From NCBI GenBank assembly GCA_037176725.1, contig JAZBRS010000013.1, forward strand, positions 10,667,001 through 10,731,000: a stretch of 64,000 bases of DNA. Direction: 5' to 3'. This DNA is from Posidonia oceanica (taxonomy: Eukaryota > Streptophyta > Magnoliopsida > Alismatales > Posidoniaceae). Position 1 is the stretch's first letter, and every line of letters starts with the position of its first letter. Positions 22,228 to 34,330 of this stretch are shown here, piece by piece. The position numbers and the translations under genes were made by a program. Under the pieces are notes generated by a model that saw only the letters and a list, made by a program, of their open reading frames with translations, was not told the origin of the DNA and did not search any database.

Positions 22228-23360
22228 GGAAAAAGAGGATGAGTCCTAGTAGGAGCTATCGTCGCAAAAGCGGATAGCTCAGAAGGGAATGGTCACGAAC
22301 AAAGGTCGCAACAGGGGTGCCAGTAGGGGACAGTACTCAAGCTCCAGTAAGGGAACTCGCTTACCGATCTCTGCTGATACAAACAGAAACAAACAGGGAT
22401 TAGAAACTGAAAGAAAGATGCAAATGTGTTAAGTTAAAGGCGTGCATGACATGTATGCTTTCTAGCATGCTCTCCCTCACCAATCTAGTGTATCCTAAGT
22501 AGCCTACTTCAGGTACTCACAAGTGTATGGGTCACCGACTCAGGTCAGAAAAAGCAGGTCCCTTGTCCAAATCCTAGCCAAAGCTCAGGTAATAACAGGG
22601 TGGTGCATTGGTGGCCCTGACCCTGCCAAAGCATGGGTAGTACCCTCTACTAGCACCGACACGACCCCTAGACAAGGGGGACAGACCGACTGACTTGGGC
22701 CACGCCAAAAGCAGTGGAACAAGAGATCGGGACCGTCCTTCGCAGACTAATAGGTGGACTCAGATGAGAGGATGCATGCCTTATATGATGCTTATGCAAA
22801 TGATTAGAATTTTTTATCTTGCTTGTTTTATTAACTCAAAGGGGGTGCAGGTTTGTTGAGGTCTCTAGTTGCTCCTAGAACTTCTTTTTACTTGCCATTT
22901 TTAGTTAGCCACAGGGAAAGCAATCAGTCTCTACTATCCTAGACATGGCATGTGCAAAAGGAAAAAAAATCAACCAGATATGGCAGGCAAACAACATACA
23001 TCACTGCAAAAGGCAAGTGCATGACATGTGCAGGTGTTTGTGAGCATAATAGTGGAGGGAAAGCATTCATCATGTCAAAAGGCATATATACAGGACATGT
23101 GCGTGTGTAGTGGCATAGCAAGTGTGTAAGAGAAGCATTCATCACTCAAAAAGCATGTATTGTTGCCAAGCAAGTATGTAGACATGCATTATGCGAGAAA
23201 TAAAGCAGTAATAAGCCAATAGGTAAAGAAAGTAAAGACAGGTAAGCAGTAAAGCAAATAAAGATAGAGCAAAGGATAAAGCATATAAACAAGCAAGAGA
23301 GTCAAAGCAGACAAAGCAGAGCAAACAACAAAGCATGCTAAGGTGAAGCAGGTGCAAAAC
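22228..23360. other. Untranslated leader of element C
   Basis: Sequence between the primer sites and gag on the minus strand. No open frame shows a domain. The part nearest the LTR (23150-23360) is A/G-rich on the + strand with many AAGCAAA and TAAAGCA words. Confidence 0.6.
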
Positions 23361-23376
23361 CTAAGCAGAGTTGCCA
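23361..23376 (-). promoter_or_regulatory. Third, decayed primer-site-like copy
   Basis: The minus strand reads TGGCAACTCTGCTTAG, similar to the primer sites at 23522-23505 and 23684-23667, from which it is spaced 146 and then 162 bases. Suggests repeated duplication of the leader segment. Confidence 0.5.
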
Positions 23377-23504
23377 TAATGCGACTCGCTAGGAGCTGGC
23401 ACAGAGGAGCAAACAAACAGGCAAAAGAGGCAAAGGCGCAAGGCAAACAAAGAAAGCAAAACCCAAGCGGCGAAAAAGCCAAAAGCGAAAGTTGGAGTAC
23501 AATC

Positions 23505-23522
23505 TCCCCGGTGGAGTCGCCA
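23505..23522 (-). promoter_or_regulatory. Primer binding site of element C (tRNA-Arg type), the one matching the LTR ends
   Basis: The minus strand reads TGGCGACTCCACCGGGGA. It directly follows GTCGACA-G, the end of the 162-base segment that also closes the 3' copy at 3127. If this site primed reverse transcription, the LTRs would have exactly the observed ends. Confidence 0.6.
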
Positions 23523-26500
23523 CTGTCGACTTCGCTGGGCAAAGCAGACAGGCAGGCAAGCAAGCAAAAGCAAGGCAAAGGGCATAAGGCAAACAAAGAC
23601 ACAAAGGCAAGCAATGATGCAAAAGCAAGCGAGCGAAAAGCCAAAATGAAAGTAAGAGTGCGAGTCTCCCCAGCGGAGTCGCCACTGTAGTAATCCTGGT
23701 GTTCAGATCGTCCATGTACGCTACCAAAGCTCGCGTGCACCGATCGAAATCAGGTTCACTATTAGCTGCTGTGTCCGAGAAGGAAGACTTAACTCGAAAA
23801 CACTTAAAAAACAAAAAAAAAAAAGAAAAGAAGAAGATAAGACAAATCAGAGTCACCACCGTGTCTATTAAGTCAGGAGACAAGGAAAATCGAGGAAATG
23901 CGTGAATAAACACGCAAAACCAAGCAAAAGATGCAATGCGATGCAATGCAAAAGAAATGAGATGCAATGGAATGCAAATGATATGACTCATGCCTAGGAT
24001 AAGGGCAATATGGTCATTACGAGCCAAGAGAAAGGGCAAGGACTCCTATTACGTGCGGGGAAGGTGTTAGGCACCCCCGACACGTCCGAGAATCGGTCTT
24101 TCTAGGCTTACGCTCGCATACATAGGGAAATGCATACTTTGAATGCCTAAGTGCCATGAATGCCTAATTAGATGCTCATAGGTGTACTCTAAGTGATAGA
24201 ATGCGTGCAAGGAATTAAACGTGCAATCTAAGCGCTCAGCAACGCTATCTGTGTTCCGAACCGGGCGAACCCTAGTTCGTGAGAACTCCAAGCAGTAAGC
24301 ATCACTGCCCTAAATGCAAATGCAGGCGATAAAACAAAACGTCGGTAAAACCAAGCAATACGGGCGACATGCAAGGGAAAACAACGTCAAACACGCAAAA
24401 TGGTGCGAGAAACGAAAGTTGGCACGCAAAACGGTGCAAGAAACAAAGCAAGCACGCAAAACAGTGCAAGAAACAAAGTAAGCACGCAAAACAGTGCAAA
24501 AGCAAGCGGAAAGGAAAGCGGGCACTAAAACGATGCAAAAGCAAGCGAAAACGGGCGATGCAAGAACAAGCGAAACAAAACATCGTAAAAGCCATGCAAT
24601 GCAGATGTAAAAGACATGCAGAGGGGAAGAGTAAAACAAGTAAGGAGAGGCAAGCGGTGTAAGTGTGAAAACAAACACCGCTTAAGGACCACGCAATGCA
24701 GGTGTGAAGCCCTACAAGGGGGAAAGGAAGCAAGCAGAGGGATCACCACTATCCTATGACTGTTTCCCACTAAACCGTCCCACGATGTGTCTCGCACGCT
24801 ACCAAAAGCTCGCAGTGCAATCGGATTGTGGAAAAGGGGGAGGAAGGTCTTGATCAGTAGTGAATCCAAGGAGAACTCAACCCAAAAACACTAAGAGTAC
24901 GCGAAAGGAGGGAGTAGAGTGGATAGGCAAGAAGGGAAGTCCTAATCTACATGCATGGAAAACGCAGGGCGAAAACAATGCATGCAATGCAAGTGATATG
25001 CAATAAAGTGCTATGCAGGAGTTCAGAAGGACTTACCTTGGAGATCTGAGGCCTGATCAGAGGTAAACTTGGTCAGCATGGGAGTCCGCTCCACCAGAGT
25101 GATCTGGGTAGCTTGGTTGCGAAGATCCGGTGGTCCGATCGGGCGTTGCACAGGCCTCAAGATCAGAAGACCCAAGAACTAGGGAAAAGAAGGGATCTAA
25201 GTGTAAAAAGGTCTTAGGGGTGTGCAGAACAGGTCCTCCCACATACATGGGAGCTAAAAGTGCTTAAAAGTGTGCTAAGATGCCAAGTGCAATGAGATAT
25301 GGGTGCAATGCATGCAAAAATGCAAGAAAAATGACCTAAACGTGATTAAAATGCAAACCTAGGGACCTATATGCAATGATATTGAAAAGTTAGGGACCTG
25401 GGTGCAACTAAATGCAAAACCAGGGACCTAAATGCAATATTTTTGAAAACATGGGGACCTGAATGCAATGTTTTTGAAAACCTGGGGACCTAAATGCAAT
25501 ACTTTTGAAAACCTGGGGGTCTGGATGCAATGTTTTTGAAAACCTGGGGGTCTGGATGCAATGTTTTTGAAAACTTGGGGGTCTGGATGCATTAAAAACA
25601 AGTTTCTGGGTTTTTTAATAATGCAATAAGGTTTTAAAAGGGATTAAATGAAATCTAAATAGACTAAGGACCTAAATGCAAATGCAATAAAATGTAGGGT
25701 CTGAAATGCAATGCGATATGGAAAAAATGCAATTTAAATGAATGCTGTGAATGTATGTAGAGGACTAAAATGCAATTTAGAAACATGTAGGGGCTAAAAT
25801 GCAATGTAATATGATAAAGTATGCAATTAAATGATTTTTCTAACATGCAGAGGACTGGAAAGCAATAATAAAATAAAACAAGATAAAAGTGGAATGTAAT
25901 ATGGTAAAATACGAAATTAAATAAATTCAACAACTGAGCAGAGGACTGATTTGCAAATAAAATAAACAGCAGACTTAAGAGCAATGTAATAAGGTAAAAG
26001 CAGGTATTTAAATGACATTTAACAACCACAGGACCTAGATGCAAAATAAATAAATTGCTGGGCTAAAAACTAAGAGACAGAAAAGTATTTTAAACTACAA
26101 CAGGATTAACATGCAATAAAAATAAATAACAGGACTAAAACTAAAGAAAAACAAAAAGCTTTGAACTGCAGAGGACTAACATGCAATAAAAATAAATAGC
26201 TGGGCTAAAAGTAAATGATATCAGAAGTTTTTAAACTACAGCAGGACTGACATGTAAATAAAAGAAACTACATATTTTTCATGCAATGTTATATAGTTTT
26301 TATTCAGAACTAAATCAAACATAAACTGTGGCTGGACCCAAAAGTAAATAGATAAAACTACAAGGCAGAAATGCAATATGATGGTAAAATTCCTAAGTTA
26401 ACAGAACAATAAAACGAAACGAAACGTACGGCATTAAAAAAATCAAAACACTGTAGCTAAGAGTCGTAGGCGTCTGTGCCGGAGAAGAAGGCGTGATCCG

Positions 26501-26852
26501 GCAGAGTTGGAGGGTCGACGAGCTGCACGGGACATCCCCGGAGGCTGGAGGGTGGTCGGCGAGCCATGACGGAGGCCAGAGCGAACCGAAGGAGGCGGCG
26601 GAGCTCTGCAGGAGGTGCTGGAGTCGGATCGGAGGCTGCGAGGGTTCCCGGCGGATGCGGAGGACGGAGCAAGGTTCCCGGGACCTCCACAGTGCTCAGA
26701 GGGCAATCGACGAGGCATGCGGACGTCCGGAGCCAGGTCTGCGTGCAGAGGGCTCGCCGGAGAAGAAAGGTCCACGGCGGCGATGACCCGACGCGACAGG
26801 GAGCGAAACCTAATTCTAAGGGATTGGGAAGCAAGACGAGGAGGAAACTAAG

Positions 26853-27587
26853 CTAAAGGCGAAGAGGGGTACCTTTTTCTGCGGCTGGTGTGCTCCCCCG
26901 ACGTCGGTGGTTTGAGCAAAAGACAGCGGCGATGGTGCAGCTACTGCAGGCACTACCAGCGGCACGTAGCGATCCGGTTCGACTCCTGGAGGTGCTCCGG
27001 AGCTCAGAGGATGCACAGGTGCGAGCTTGCGCGTTGGAGGAAGGAGAATGACTTTTTGGGTGCTGCTGGTTCAGCCGAAGGTGAGGGTGGTGTTCTGTTG
27101 CTCTTCGAGCTGGGTGGAGCCTTCTGGTGGATTGCTGGAGGTCTGGTGATGGTGAAGAAGGGGTCGTATTGGGTTGGGGGAGGCTCTGCTGGGTGGTGGA
27201 GAGATGGGTCGATTTTGGACAGGAATGGGTGCAGATGTTTGCTGTGGAGGGTGTAGGCTGTGGTGGGTCTGAAGGTGGAAAGTCGGGTGGTCTGGGAAGG
27301 TGGAGGTTTAGTGAGTTCTGTGGTGGATTTTGGGGTGAGTTTGTGGTCTGTGGTGCGGGGAATTTTGGGTGGAAGGTAATCTGTGCTGGTGAGTGGAGGC
27401 TGGGGTGTTTGGGCTGGATTCTGGGATGAGGCTGGGCGTTGAAGGAGTGGAGGTGGATGCTGGGTGTTGGGTGAGGATTGGGGAGGAATTTGGGAGAGTT
27501 TTGGAGGCATGAAGGCGTCTGTTGGCTAGGAGAAGGGATGCTGGGATTTTCAGAGGAAGAGGGAGGGAGGAATTCCGGATTGCTCAC
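26853..27587 (-). CDS. Proline-rich ORF inside the 5' LTR of C (244 codons), hypothetical
   Basis: Same length and position as 7189-6455, with scattered substitutions and no stop or frameshift between the two copies. The donor-like AAAAG/GTACCC site follows at about 26874. As an LTR copy it is not independent evidence of coding; the open frame in the diverged copies in D and F is the better argument. Confidence 0.35.
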   Translation of the reverse strand: MSNPEFLPPSSSENPSIPSPSQQTPSCLQNSPKFLPNPHPTPSIHLHSFNAQPHPRIQPKHPSLHSPAQITFHPKFPAPQTTNSPQNPPQNSLNLHLPRPPDFPPSDPPQPTPSTANICTHSCPKSTHLSTTQQSLPQPNTTPSSPSPDLQQSTRRLHPARRATEHHPHLRLNQQHPKSHSPSSNAQARTCASSELRSTSRSRTGSLRAAGSACSSCTIAAVFCSNHRRRGSTPAAEKGTPLRL

Positions 27588-29639
27588 GCTCTCTCTCCGG
27601 TTCTCTCAATTGGCAAAGGTGAAGAAGGACGAGGAGAAGGATGGTTTTATCAGGAGGCTCGGGAGTGTTGAGCACGAGCGGTGCTTTTGAATCCACGGAT
27701 GCGGGGAGACTGCAGCTGATTGGAGTGCTGGCCAGCGAGGCGACACGCGACAGCCTAGAGTAAATGCTACCGTGGAAGACGCGCTGCCATGGACGGGAGG
27801 GCTGAGAGAGGGTGTGAGAGCAGAGGATGGCAGGCTAGCTGATGGCGATGGAGGGGGAAATTCGGATTTTAAAAACCGAGGGAAGGCTGTGCTGTTGGCC
27901 GTGGGAGAAAAGAAGAAGGAAGAAAGGAAAGAAGGGAAGGAGGAGGATCTGATGCAGGTGGGCTGGGCTGTGGGAAAAAGGAAAGAAAAGAAAAAGAAGG
28001 AAAGGAGGGAGAGGATGCAGTGGGCCGGGTCGGATTAAAAGAAAAAGGAAGAACGAAAAAGAAAGGAGATGGGAAAATTGGGAGAGAGAAAAAGGAAGAA
28101 GAAAGATTGAAATAAAAAGAGGGATTTTGGAAATATTTTAGAGTAGTTGTTTTTGGGTTAAGATTTTTAATTAGGTTTTAAAGGATTGTTTTTTAATTTT
28201 TTAAGTTAGGGTTAAGAGGGGTTTTAGTTTTGATTTTATAATTTTTCTTAAGTTTTTCTTTAAATTGTTTTTTAAGTTGGTTTTAAATGTTTGTTAAGTT
28301 TTTTAATTATTTTTAAGTTAAGTTTTTCTTGTTAAGTTTTTTCTCTTTTTCTTTTTTAATTAAGACTTTTAAATTGTTTTAAGTTTGTGTTTTTAATTGT
28401 TTCTTTAGATTTGTTAATTGTTTGCTTTCGATTTTTAATTACTCATCCTAGGTTTTTGATTGTTTCTTCTTTCCTAGGATTTGCTTTTGATTGTTATTAT
28501 TTTTAAAAGGGTTCTTTCTTTTTGTTTGTTTTGATTATATTTTTTTTTTGTTTGTTTTTAATAGAATTTTCCTCTTGTTTGTTTTATATTTTTTGGATTG
28601 CATTCTTAGTTTTTAGTTGGATTTTTCTTCTGATTGTTTGTCCAAGTTTTAATTATTACTTTTTAAGGTTTTGATTTGTTTCTCCTTATGTTTTCCTTTT
28701 TAATTAGAGTTTTAGGGGTTTAATGTGGAAGAAAGGAAAAGAAAAAGGAGAGGAAGAAGAAAAGAAAGAAAGAGAGAAAGAAAGAAAGAAAGAAAGAGAG
28801 GGGAGGAAAGAAATTAAAGATTAGAAAATCATGAGATAAAATAAAATGAGATAAAAATACAGATAAATTAAAGAGAGGAGAGAAGCATAAGGTGGGCCCA
28901 CTGGAAAGCAAGAATAGGAGAAAGAAGGAGAGGAAAAGAAGGAGAATGAGAAGGAGGATAGAGAGGAGAGAGAAAAGAATAATTTGGAGAGAGAAAAGGA
29001 TAATTTGGAGAGATGAGGAGGATAAAGGCTTGGATTTGGAGTGGGATTGGGTGAGTGTGTGACCTAAGATTTCTAGTGTTTGACCTAGGGTTTGAAGTGG
29101 GATTTTGGAAGGTTTTTGGAAGATTTTGGGTGTAGAAAAAGGGTGGTTCTACCTAGGTTTTCTAGGGTTTTTGGAAGTAGTTTTGGTGGGAGATTCTAAG
29201 GGTTTTTTGGAGGGTTTTCTAGGTTAAAGAGGATGGATTTTCCTATGGTTTTTTGGGTAGTTTTTTGGGTTAGAAAATGGGTGTGATTCTAGGTTTGGTT
29301 TAGGGTTTGTTTTGGTGTTTTGGTTTGAAAAGAAGAGTGTGGTTTTGGGTTTAAGTTAAGGTTCAGAAGCCACCAGAAGGATTCCACTAATCCAGCCTAT
29401 CTGTTGACACCCCATTTTGACAAGCTGGATTGCTTGGAGCCTTTCGGTGGCTGTTGGACCCGAATCTAGACCCAAATCCACACCTTCCTCTCCTTCTTTC
29501 CCTTCAAAACAAGCCCAAACTCAACCTAGGATTACCCCCTTTCCCGAACCCGAAAACCAACCAAAATCCATAGGAAAACTCACCCTTGATGACTTAGCAA
29601 ACCCACCAAAAAGCCTGTAAAATCTCAAACCAGACCCCT

Positions 29640-31018
29640 CCCAAAAACCCTAGGAAACTTAGGCAAAAATATCCTTTTTCTACACCTCAAAACCCCTCCA
29701 AAACTTCCTCGAAACCAAACCAAAACTCCGAGACCAGAACTAGAAACCCTAGACCCCACACCCGCCAAATTTCACCCCTTTCCGAGACCTCTAAGACCCC
29801 CTTCTGGTCGAATTATCGTTTTCTCTCTCCGGGATTATCGTTTTCTCTCTCCTCTCTCTCTCCTGATTATCGTCTCTCCTTTCATCCCCTTCTTGCCCTT
29901 TCTCTGGCCTGGCTGTGGGCCCCCTTTGTACTCCTATCCCTTCTCTATCTTATTCCTATTTTTATTTTATTTTTAACATTTTCCCTGATTTTTAAAAAAT
30001 CTTTTCCCTCAAACCTATCTCTTTCCCCTTTTATTCTCCTTTTTCCCCTTTTCTTCTTCTTTTTCTTTTCTTCTTCTTTCTTTTGCAAAAACCCATGAAA
30101 ATCCTTAAAAATCTGTAAAACCCCAAAACATAAAAGAAACAAATCAGAATTCCAAGAAAAGCAACTAAAAAACATTAAACAAATGATTAAAAACTCAAAC
30201 TTAACTAAATCAAGCTAAAAAGAAAATCAAGCATGCAAACTAAAAAATGCAAAATAAACTAAAAGAAAATACTGTAAAATCAAGTAAAAAACTGAAATAA
30301 AGTCAGAACCTACCAAGAATAAAAACCCCACTAAAAGAATTAAAAAACAAATCCTAAAGAAAAGAATTAAAAATCAAACAATAAAACAAGTAATTAAAGG
30401 AGGTAAAAGACTTAACCTAATAAACATAAGAAAGAAACAGCATAAGAACTTAATTAAAAAAGGAAAAAGAAAATACAGTTAAAAGACTCAAAACACTTAA
30501 TCAAATCAGAAAAATCCAACTAAAGAACATCAAGAAGAATTAACAAATAAAAATCAAAAACATAGTTCAAAAGACTTAAGGAAGAAAAACATAAAAGACT
30601 AGAACTAAAAATCCCAAAACCCACTCTAACTAATATAAAAATAAATCCTAAAAATCCTAATTAACATCCTAAAATACTTAACAAGAAAACACAATTTTAA
30701 AAACAATTTAAAAAGATTTAACCAACACCTAATCAAGTGGAAAACAAATTAAAAACAAAATAAAACCCTAAAACCCTAATCAAGCCTAAAACACACTAAT
30801 TAACCTAAAAACAGTCATTAAAAAATCCAGTTAAACATCTAACCTACAACCCAAGTCATCTAATATTTTTATTTATTTTTATCTTATTTTTTCCTATTTT
30901 TATTTCCATCTTTCTTTCTTTCTTCATTTTATCCTCTCCTTTCTTCCTTACTGGGCTCATCAGTCCGTTTCCCTTTCTTTTCTTTTTTTTCAAATTTTCC
31001 AGCCCGGCCCGCAGCTAC
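29640..31018. other. A/T-rich U3 part of solo LTR D
   Basis: Non-coding, dominated by AAAACCCTAA-, AAAATCAA- and TTAAAGAA-like words, with a pyrimidine-rich stretch at 29830-30080 and another at 30870-31000 just before the GC-rich part. It is the reverse-complement counterpart of the T-rich and GA-rich tracts in LTR C. No gene seen. Confidence 0.6.
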
Positions 31019-31019
31019 A

Positions 31020-32057
31020 GTGCCGTCGTCCTCCTTCCCTCTCCCGCCTGCCACCAGCTACAGTAGCCGCTGGCCTACCATTCTGCCGATCTGCCATCTC
31101 CTGCTCGAGCCGGACGAGCACGCGCCGAACTCCGTCCGTGCACCTGCCACCACCCCTCCTCGGCATTCAATGCCGGCAGACCTGCAAAGCCAAGAGGAGA
31201 GGAGTCGTCAGAAATCAGGCAGAAAGGAGAGGGAAGTCAGAGCTGATTTGAGGAGGGATAGAGAGGAGAAAACCAGAAAGAAGATCCCGGAAGAGAGAGG
31301 AAGCATTCCAGCGAATTCCCAGCGAGAGAGTGACCCATTCTTCCTCTGGAATCCACTGGAAAACACCCGACCTCCGCCTCTTCTTTCCACAGCGAACCAG
31401 AGCCCGAAACACCCCAAGAACAGCCCAGAATTCACCCCCCGATCTCACCCAAGCCACCTGCAACTTCACCCTTCCTTCCCACAGAGAACCAGCCCCCCAT
31501 TTCGCCTCCAACCTCCTGAAACCCAGCCGGAACCCGACACCTACCCATTCGGAAATTCCCCGCACTCCAGTCCACCACATCCTCCCAAACTCCGCCCCAA
31601 CATTCACCTGAACTCCACCTTCCTGAAGCACCTAACCTCCAGCTCGGTAACCCACCACAGACCGAAAGCTTCACCACAAACACCTATCCTCCCCACTGAC
31701 CCGAAATCAGACCAGCTGCCAAACTCTTCCCACGGCCTCCAGAAGATCATTTTGACCATCCAGAATCATCCACCGAACCTCCAGCTACTCACCGGAAGCC
31801 TCCGTTCGATCCGGAGGGCGACAACCAGCTCCCCCGACCTCAGGCGACGCCTGCAGCACCCAAAAATCCCGCCTTCTTCCTCCAGCATCAGAACTCCACC
31901 CCAAGCGCTCAGGAAGAACCGGAGGACTCCACGGAGCAGATCTGGGCGATCGCGAGCCGCTGACGACGCCCGCACGCTCCGGACGACGATCGCCGGCATC
32001 TGCAGAATCTACCGACGTCGGGAGGACGCACCGGACGTAGCCACAGGTAACCGCTAA
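31020..32057 (+). CDS. Proline-rich ORF inside solo LTR D (345 codons), hypothetical
   Basis: Uninterrupted frame in the sense direction of the LTR, rich in Pro, Ser, Arg and His. It shares composition and a C-terminal pattern (LLTGSLRSIRRATTSSPDLR) with the frames in LTRs C and F at the same place. A donor-like ACAG/GTAACC lies at 32047-32048, ten bases before its stop, matching the donor position in the other LTRs. No domain recognised. It could be the first exon of an LTR transcript or non-coding GC-rich leader. Confidence 0.4.
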   Translation: MPSSSFPLPPATSYSSRWPTILPICHLLLEPDEHAPNSVRAPATTPPRHSMPADLQSQEERSRQKSGRKEREVRADLRRDREEKTRKKIPEERGSIPANSQRESDPFFLWNPLENTRPPPLLSTANQSPKHPKNSPEFTPRSHPSHLQLHPSFPQRTSPPFRLQPPETQPEPDTYPFGNSPHSSPPHPPKLRPNIHLNSTFLKHLTSSSVTHHRPKASPQTPILPTDPKSDQLPNSSHGLQKIILTIQNHPPNLQLLTGSLRSIRRATTSSPDLRRRLQHPKIPPSSSSIRTPPQALRKNRRTPRSRSGRSRAADDARTLRTTIAGICRIYRRREDAPDVATGNR

Positions 32058-33479
32058 CCTCCTTGGCTCCCTCTCCCTCCTCTGATGCTTCTCCGCCGAT
32101 CAGAGCCAGCTCTCCGGCCCTCCTGCTCCAACTGCGTCTCGCCGGTCCGATCTTCGTCTCCGGCGCCGGTCACCTGTCTCCCGAGCGCTCCAGCCACTGG
32201 AACGCTGCTCCGACGCCCTCCAGGGCTGCGCACGGTCGCCGACAGTCCCCTCCGCCCTCCTGCGTGTCTGCGAGCGCCCTGAGCCGGCAGTGTCGAGCTC
32301 CGGCGGTCTCTGCTACAGTACCTCCCCACCGCCGGCAAAGCACTGTTCATTTATTTCTCTGTTAATATAGTTTTAGGTGTGAATATTGCAGATCTGGTTT
32401 AAGTTCTTTAATTTTTACATTTTAGTCCTTCTGTCATTTATTTTGCTTAGTTTCTAATTAAAAACCATGCTAAATTGCAGCTGTTATTCATGCTTTTCTG
32501 TATTTGCAATCTAGTCCATTTACTGTGCTGCTTAGTTATAAAATTTTATGCTTTAGCCCCCCTGCTTTACATTATTGCACTTAGGTCCTGTTTTAAATCA
32601 GTCTGTTTAATTGCATGCATTTTACCATATAAAATTGCGCATTCTAGGCCCCTCTGTTTTTTCATATTTACTGTCTGATCCTCTGAGCTGTAGCAACCTA
32701 GGTTTTATTTTTTCATTTTGCATACTGCATTGCATTTTTTACCTTCTGGCTTTGCATATTTGCACATAGGTCCATTTTAAATGGACAGTAACCTTTTGGC
32801 ATGCATATTAGCTTAATACATTGCATTTTTGACCCTGTTTTTTCAAAATATTGCATTTCAGTCCCCAGACCATGATTCCAGAGCACATTTTGCATATAAA
32901 ATTGCATATTTGACCCCTGCATGATTTGAAAATCACACATAGAGCCTTGGATCTTTCGAAAACCATGTAAAAAGACTGTTTTGCCCCTGAGCTGCATTTT
33001 AACTCCTATGCTTGCAAAAATTGCATGTAGGCCCTCCACTTGCATCCCCGGACTCCCCAGGGCCCCTGTTTTCTGGAAAATTTGCATTTTGGCCCCTTTC
33101 TTTCTTCAAAAATGCTTTTGAATCCCTGTTCTTTCCAAATTGCTTTTCTTTGTCTTTTCTTGCTTTGCATGCATTCTGCATTCATTTAATCTTGCATTTT
33201 AGCTCTCCTTCGCATACACTAGACACTTTTAACTCCCCTTCACTTGGGAGGACCTTCAGCACACCCCTAGGACCCCCCTGAACACCTAGATCTGCTCTTC
33301 TCCCCTGTTCTGGCCCTTTTGCTCCGAAGCTGCGATATCTTTCAATCCGACCGTTGGATCTCCTCAAGTAAGCTGCCCAGGCGACCGCAGCGAAGCGCTC
33401 TTCAGCATGGACCAAGCAGATCTCCGATCAGACTCTCGGATCTCCAGGTATATCTTCCTGAACCCCTGCATTGCATTCA

Positions 33480-34330
33480 TTTGCATGCCATTTGCACCGT
33501 TTTGCGTGCCCTTTAGTTTTTCCGCTCCGTTTTGCGTGCCTTCATGTTTTCTCGCTCCGTTTTGCGCGCCGCTTCTTTGTCTTGCACCGTTTTGCGTGCC
33601 CTTTAGTTTTCTCGCCCCGCTTTGCATGTTTCCAAGTTTTCTCGCTCCGTTTTGCGCGCCGCTTCTTTGTCTCGCACCGTTTTGCGTGCCCTTTAGTTTT
33701 TCCGCTCCTTTTTGCGTGCCTTCATGTTTTCTCGCTCCGTTTTGCGCGCCGCTTCTTTATTTTGCACTGTTTTGTGTGCCCTTTAGTTTTCTCGCCCCGC
33801 TTTGCGTGTTTTCAAGTTTTCTCGCTCCGTTTTGCGCACCGCTTCTTTATTTTGCACCGTTTTGCGTGCCCTATAGTTTTCTCGCCCCGCTTTGCGTGTT
33901 TTCAAGTTTTCTCGCTCCGTTTTGCGTGCCGCTTCTTTGTCTCGCACCGTTTTGCGTGCCCTTCAGTTTTTTCTCTCCGTTTTGCGTGCTTTCAAGTTTT
34001 CTCGCTCCGTTTTGCGCGCCGCTTCTTTGTCTTGCATCGTTTTGCGTGCCCATTAGTTTTCTCGCCCCGTTTTGCGCGTTTCCAAGTTTCCTCACTCCGT
34101 TTTGCGTGCCGCTTCTTTGTCTTGCACTGTTTTGCATGCCCTTTAGTTTTCTTGCCTCGTTTTGCGCGCAGTCTTGTTTTCTTGCACCGTTTTGCGTGCC
34201 CTTTCGTTTTCTCGCCTCGTTTTGCGCGCAGTCTTGTTTTCTTGCACCGTTTTGCGGGCTCTTTAATTTTCTCGCTCCGTTTTGCGTCCTTGTTCCGTTC
34301 CTTGCATCATTTTGCATGTCAACCTTGTTT
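33480..34330 (+). repeat. 30-bp minisatellite in LTR D (about 28 units)
   Basis: Units of about 30 bp built on CCGTTTTGCGTGCC and a TTTTCTCGCTC-like half. Because 30 is divisible by three, two frames stay open for over 320 codons; I treat them as artefacts. The same unit occurs reversed in LTR C with about five copies (4024-4140, 24420-24540) and in F with about ten (57050-57370). Confidence 0.85.

Noticed and set aside
30760..30780. CCCTAAA-like words resembling telomere repeats
   Set aside because: Only two or three imperfect words in an A-rich LTR region; chance composition.
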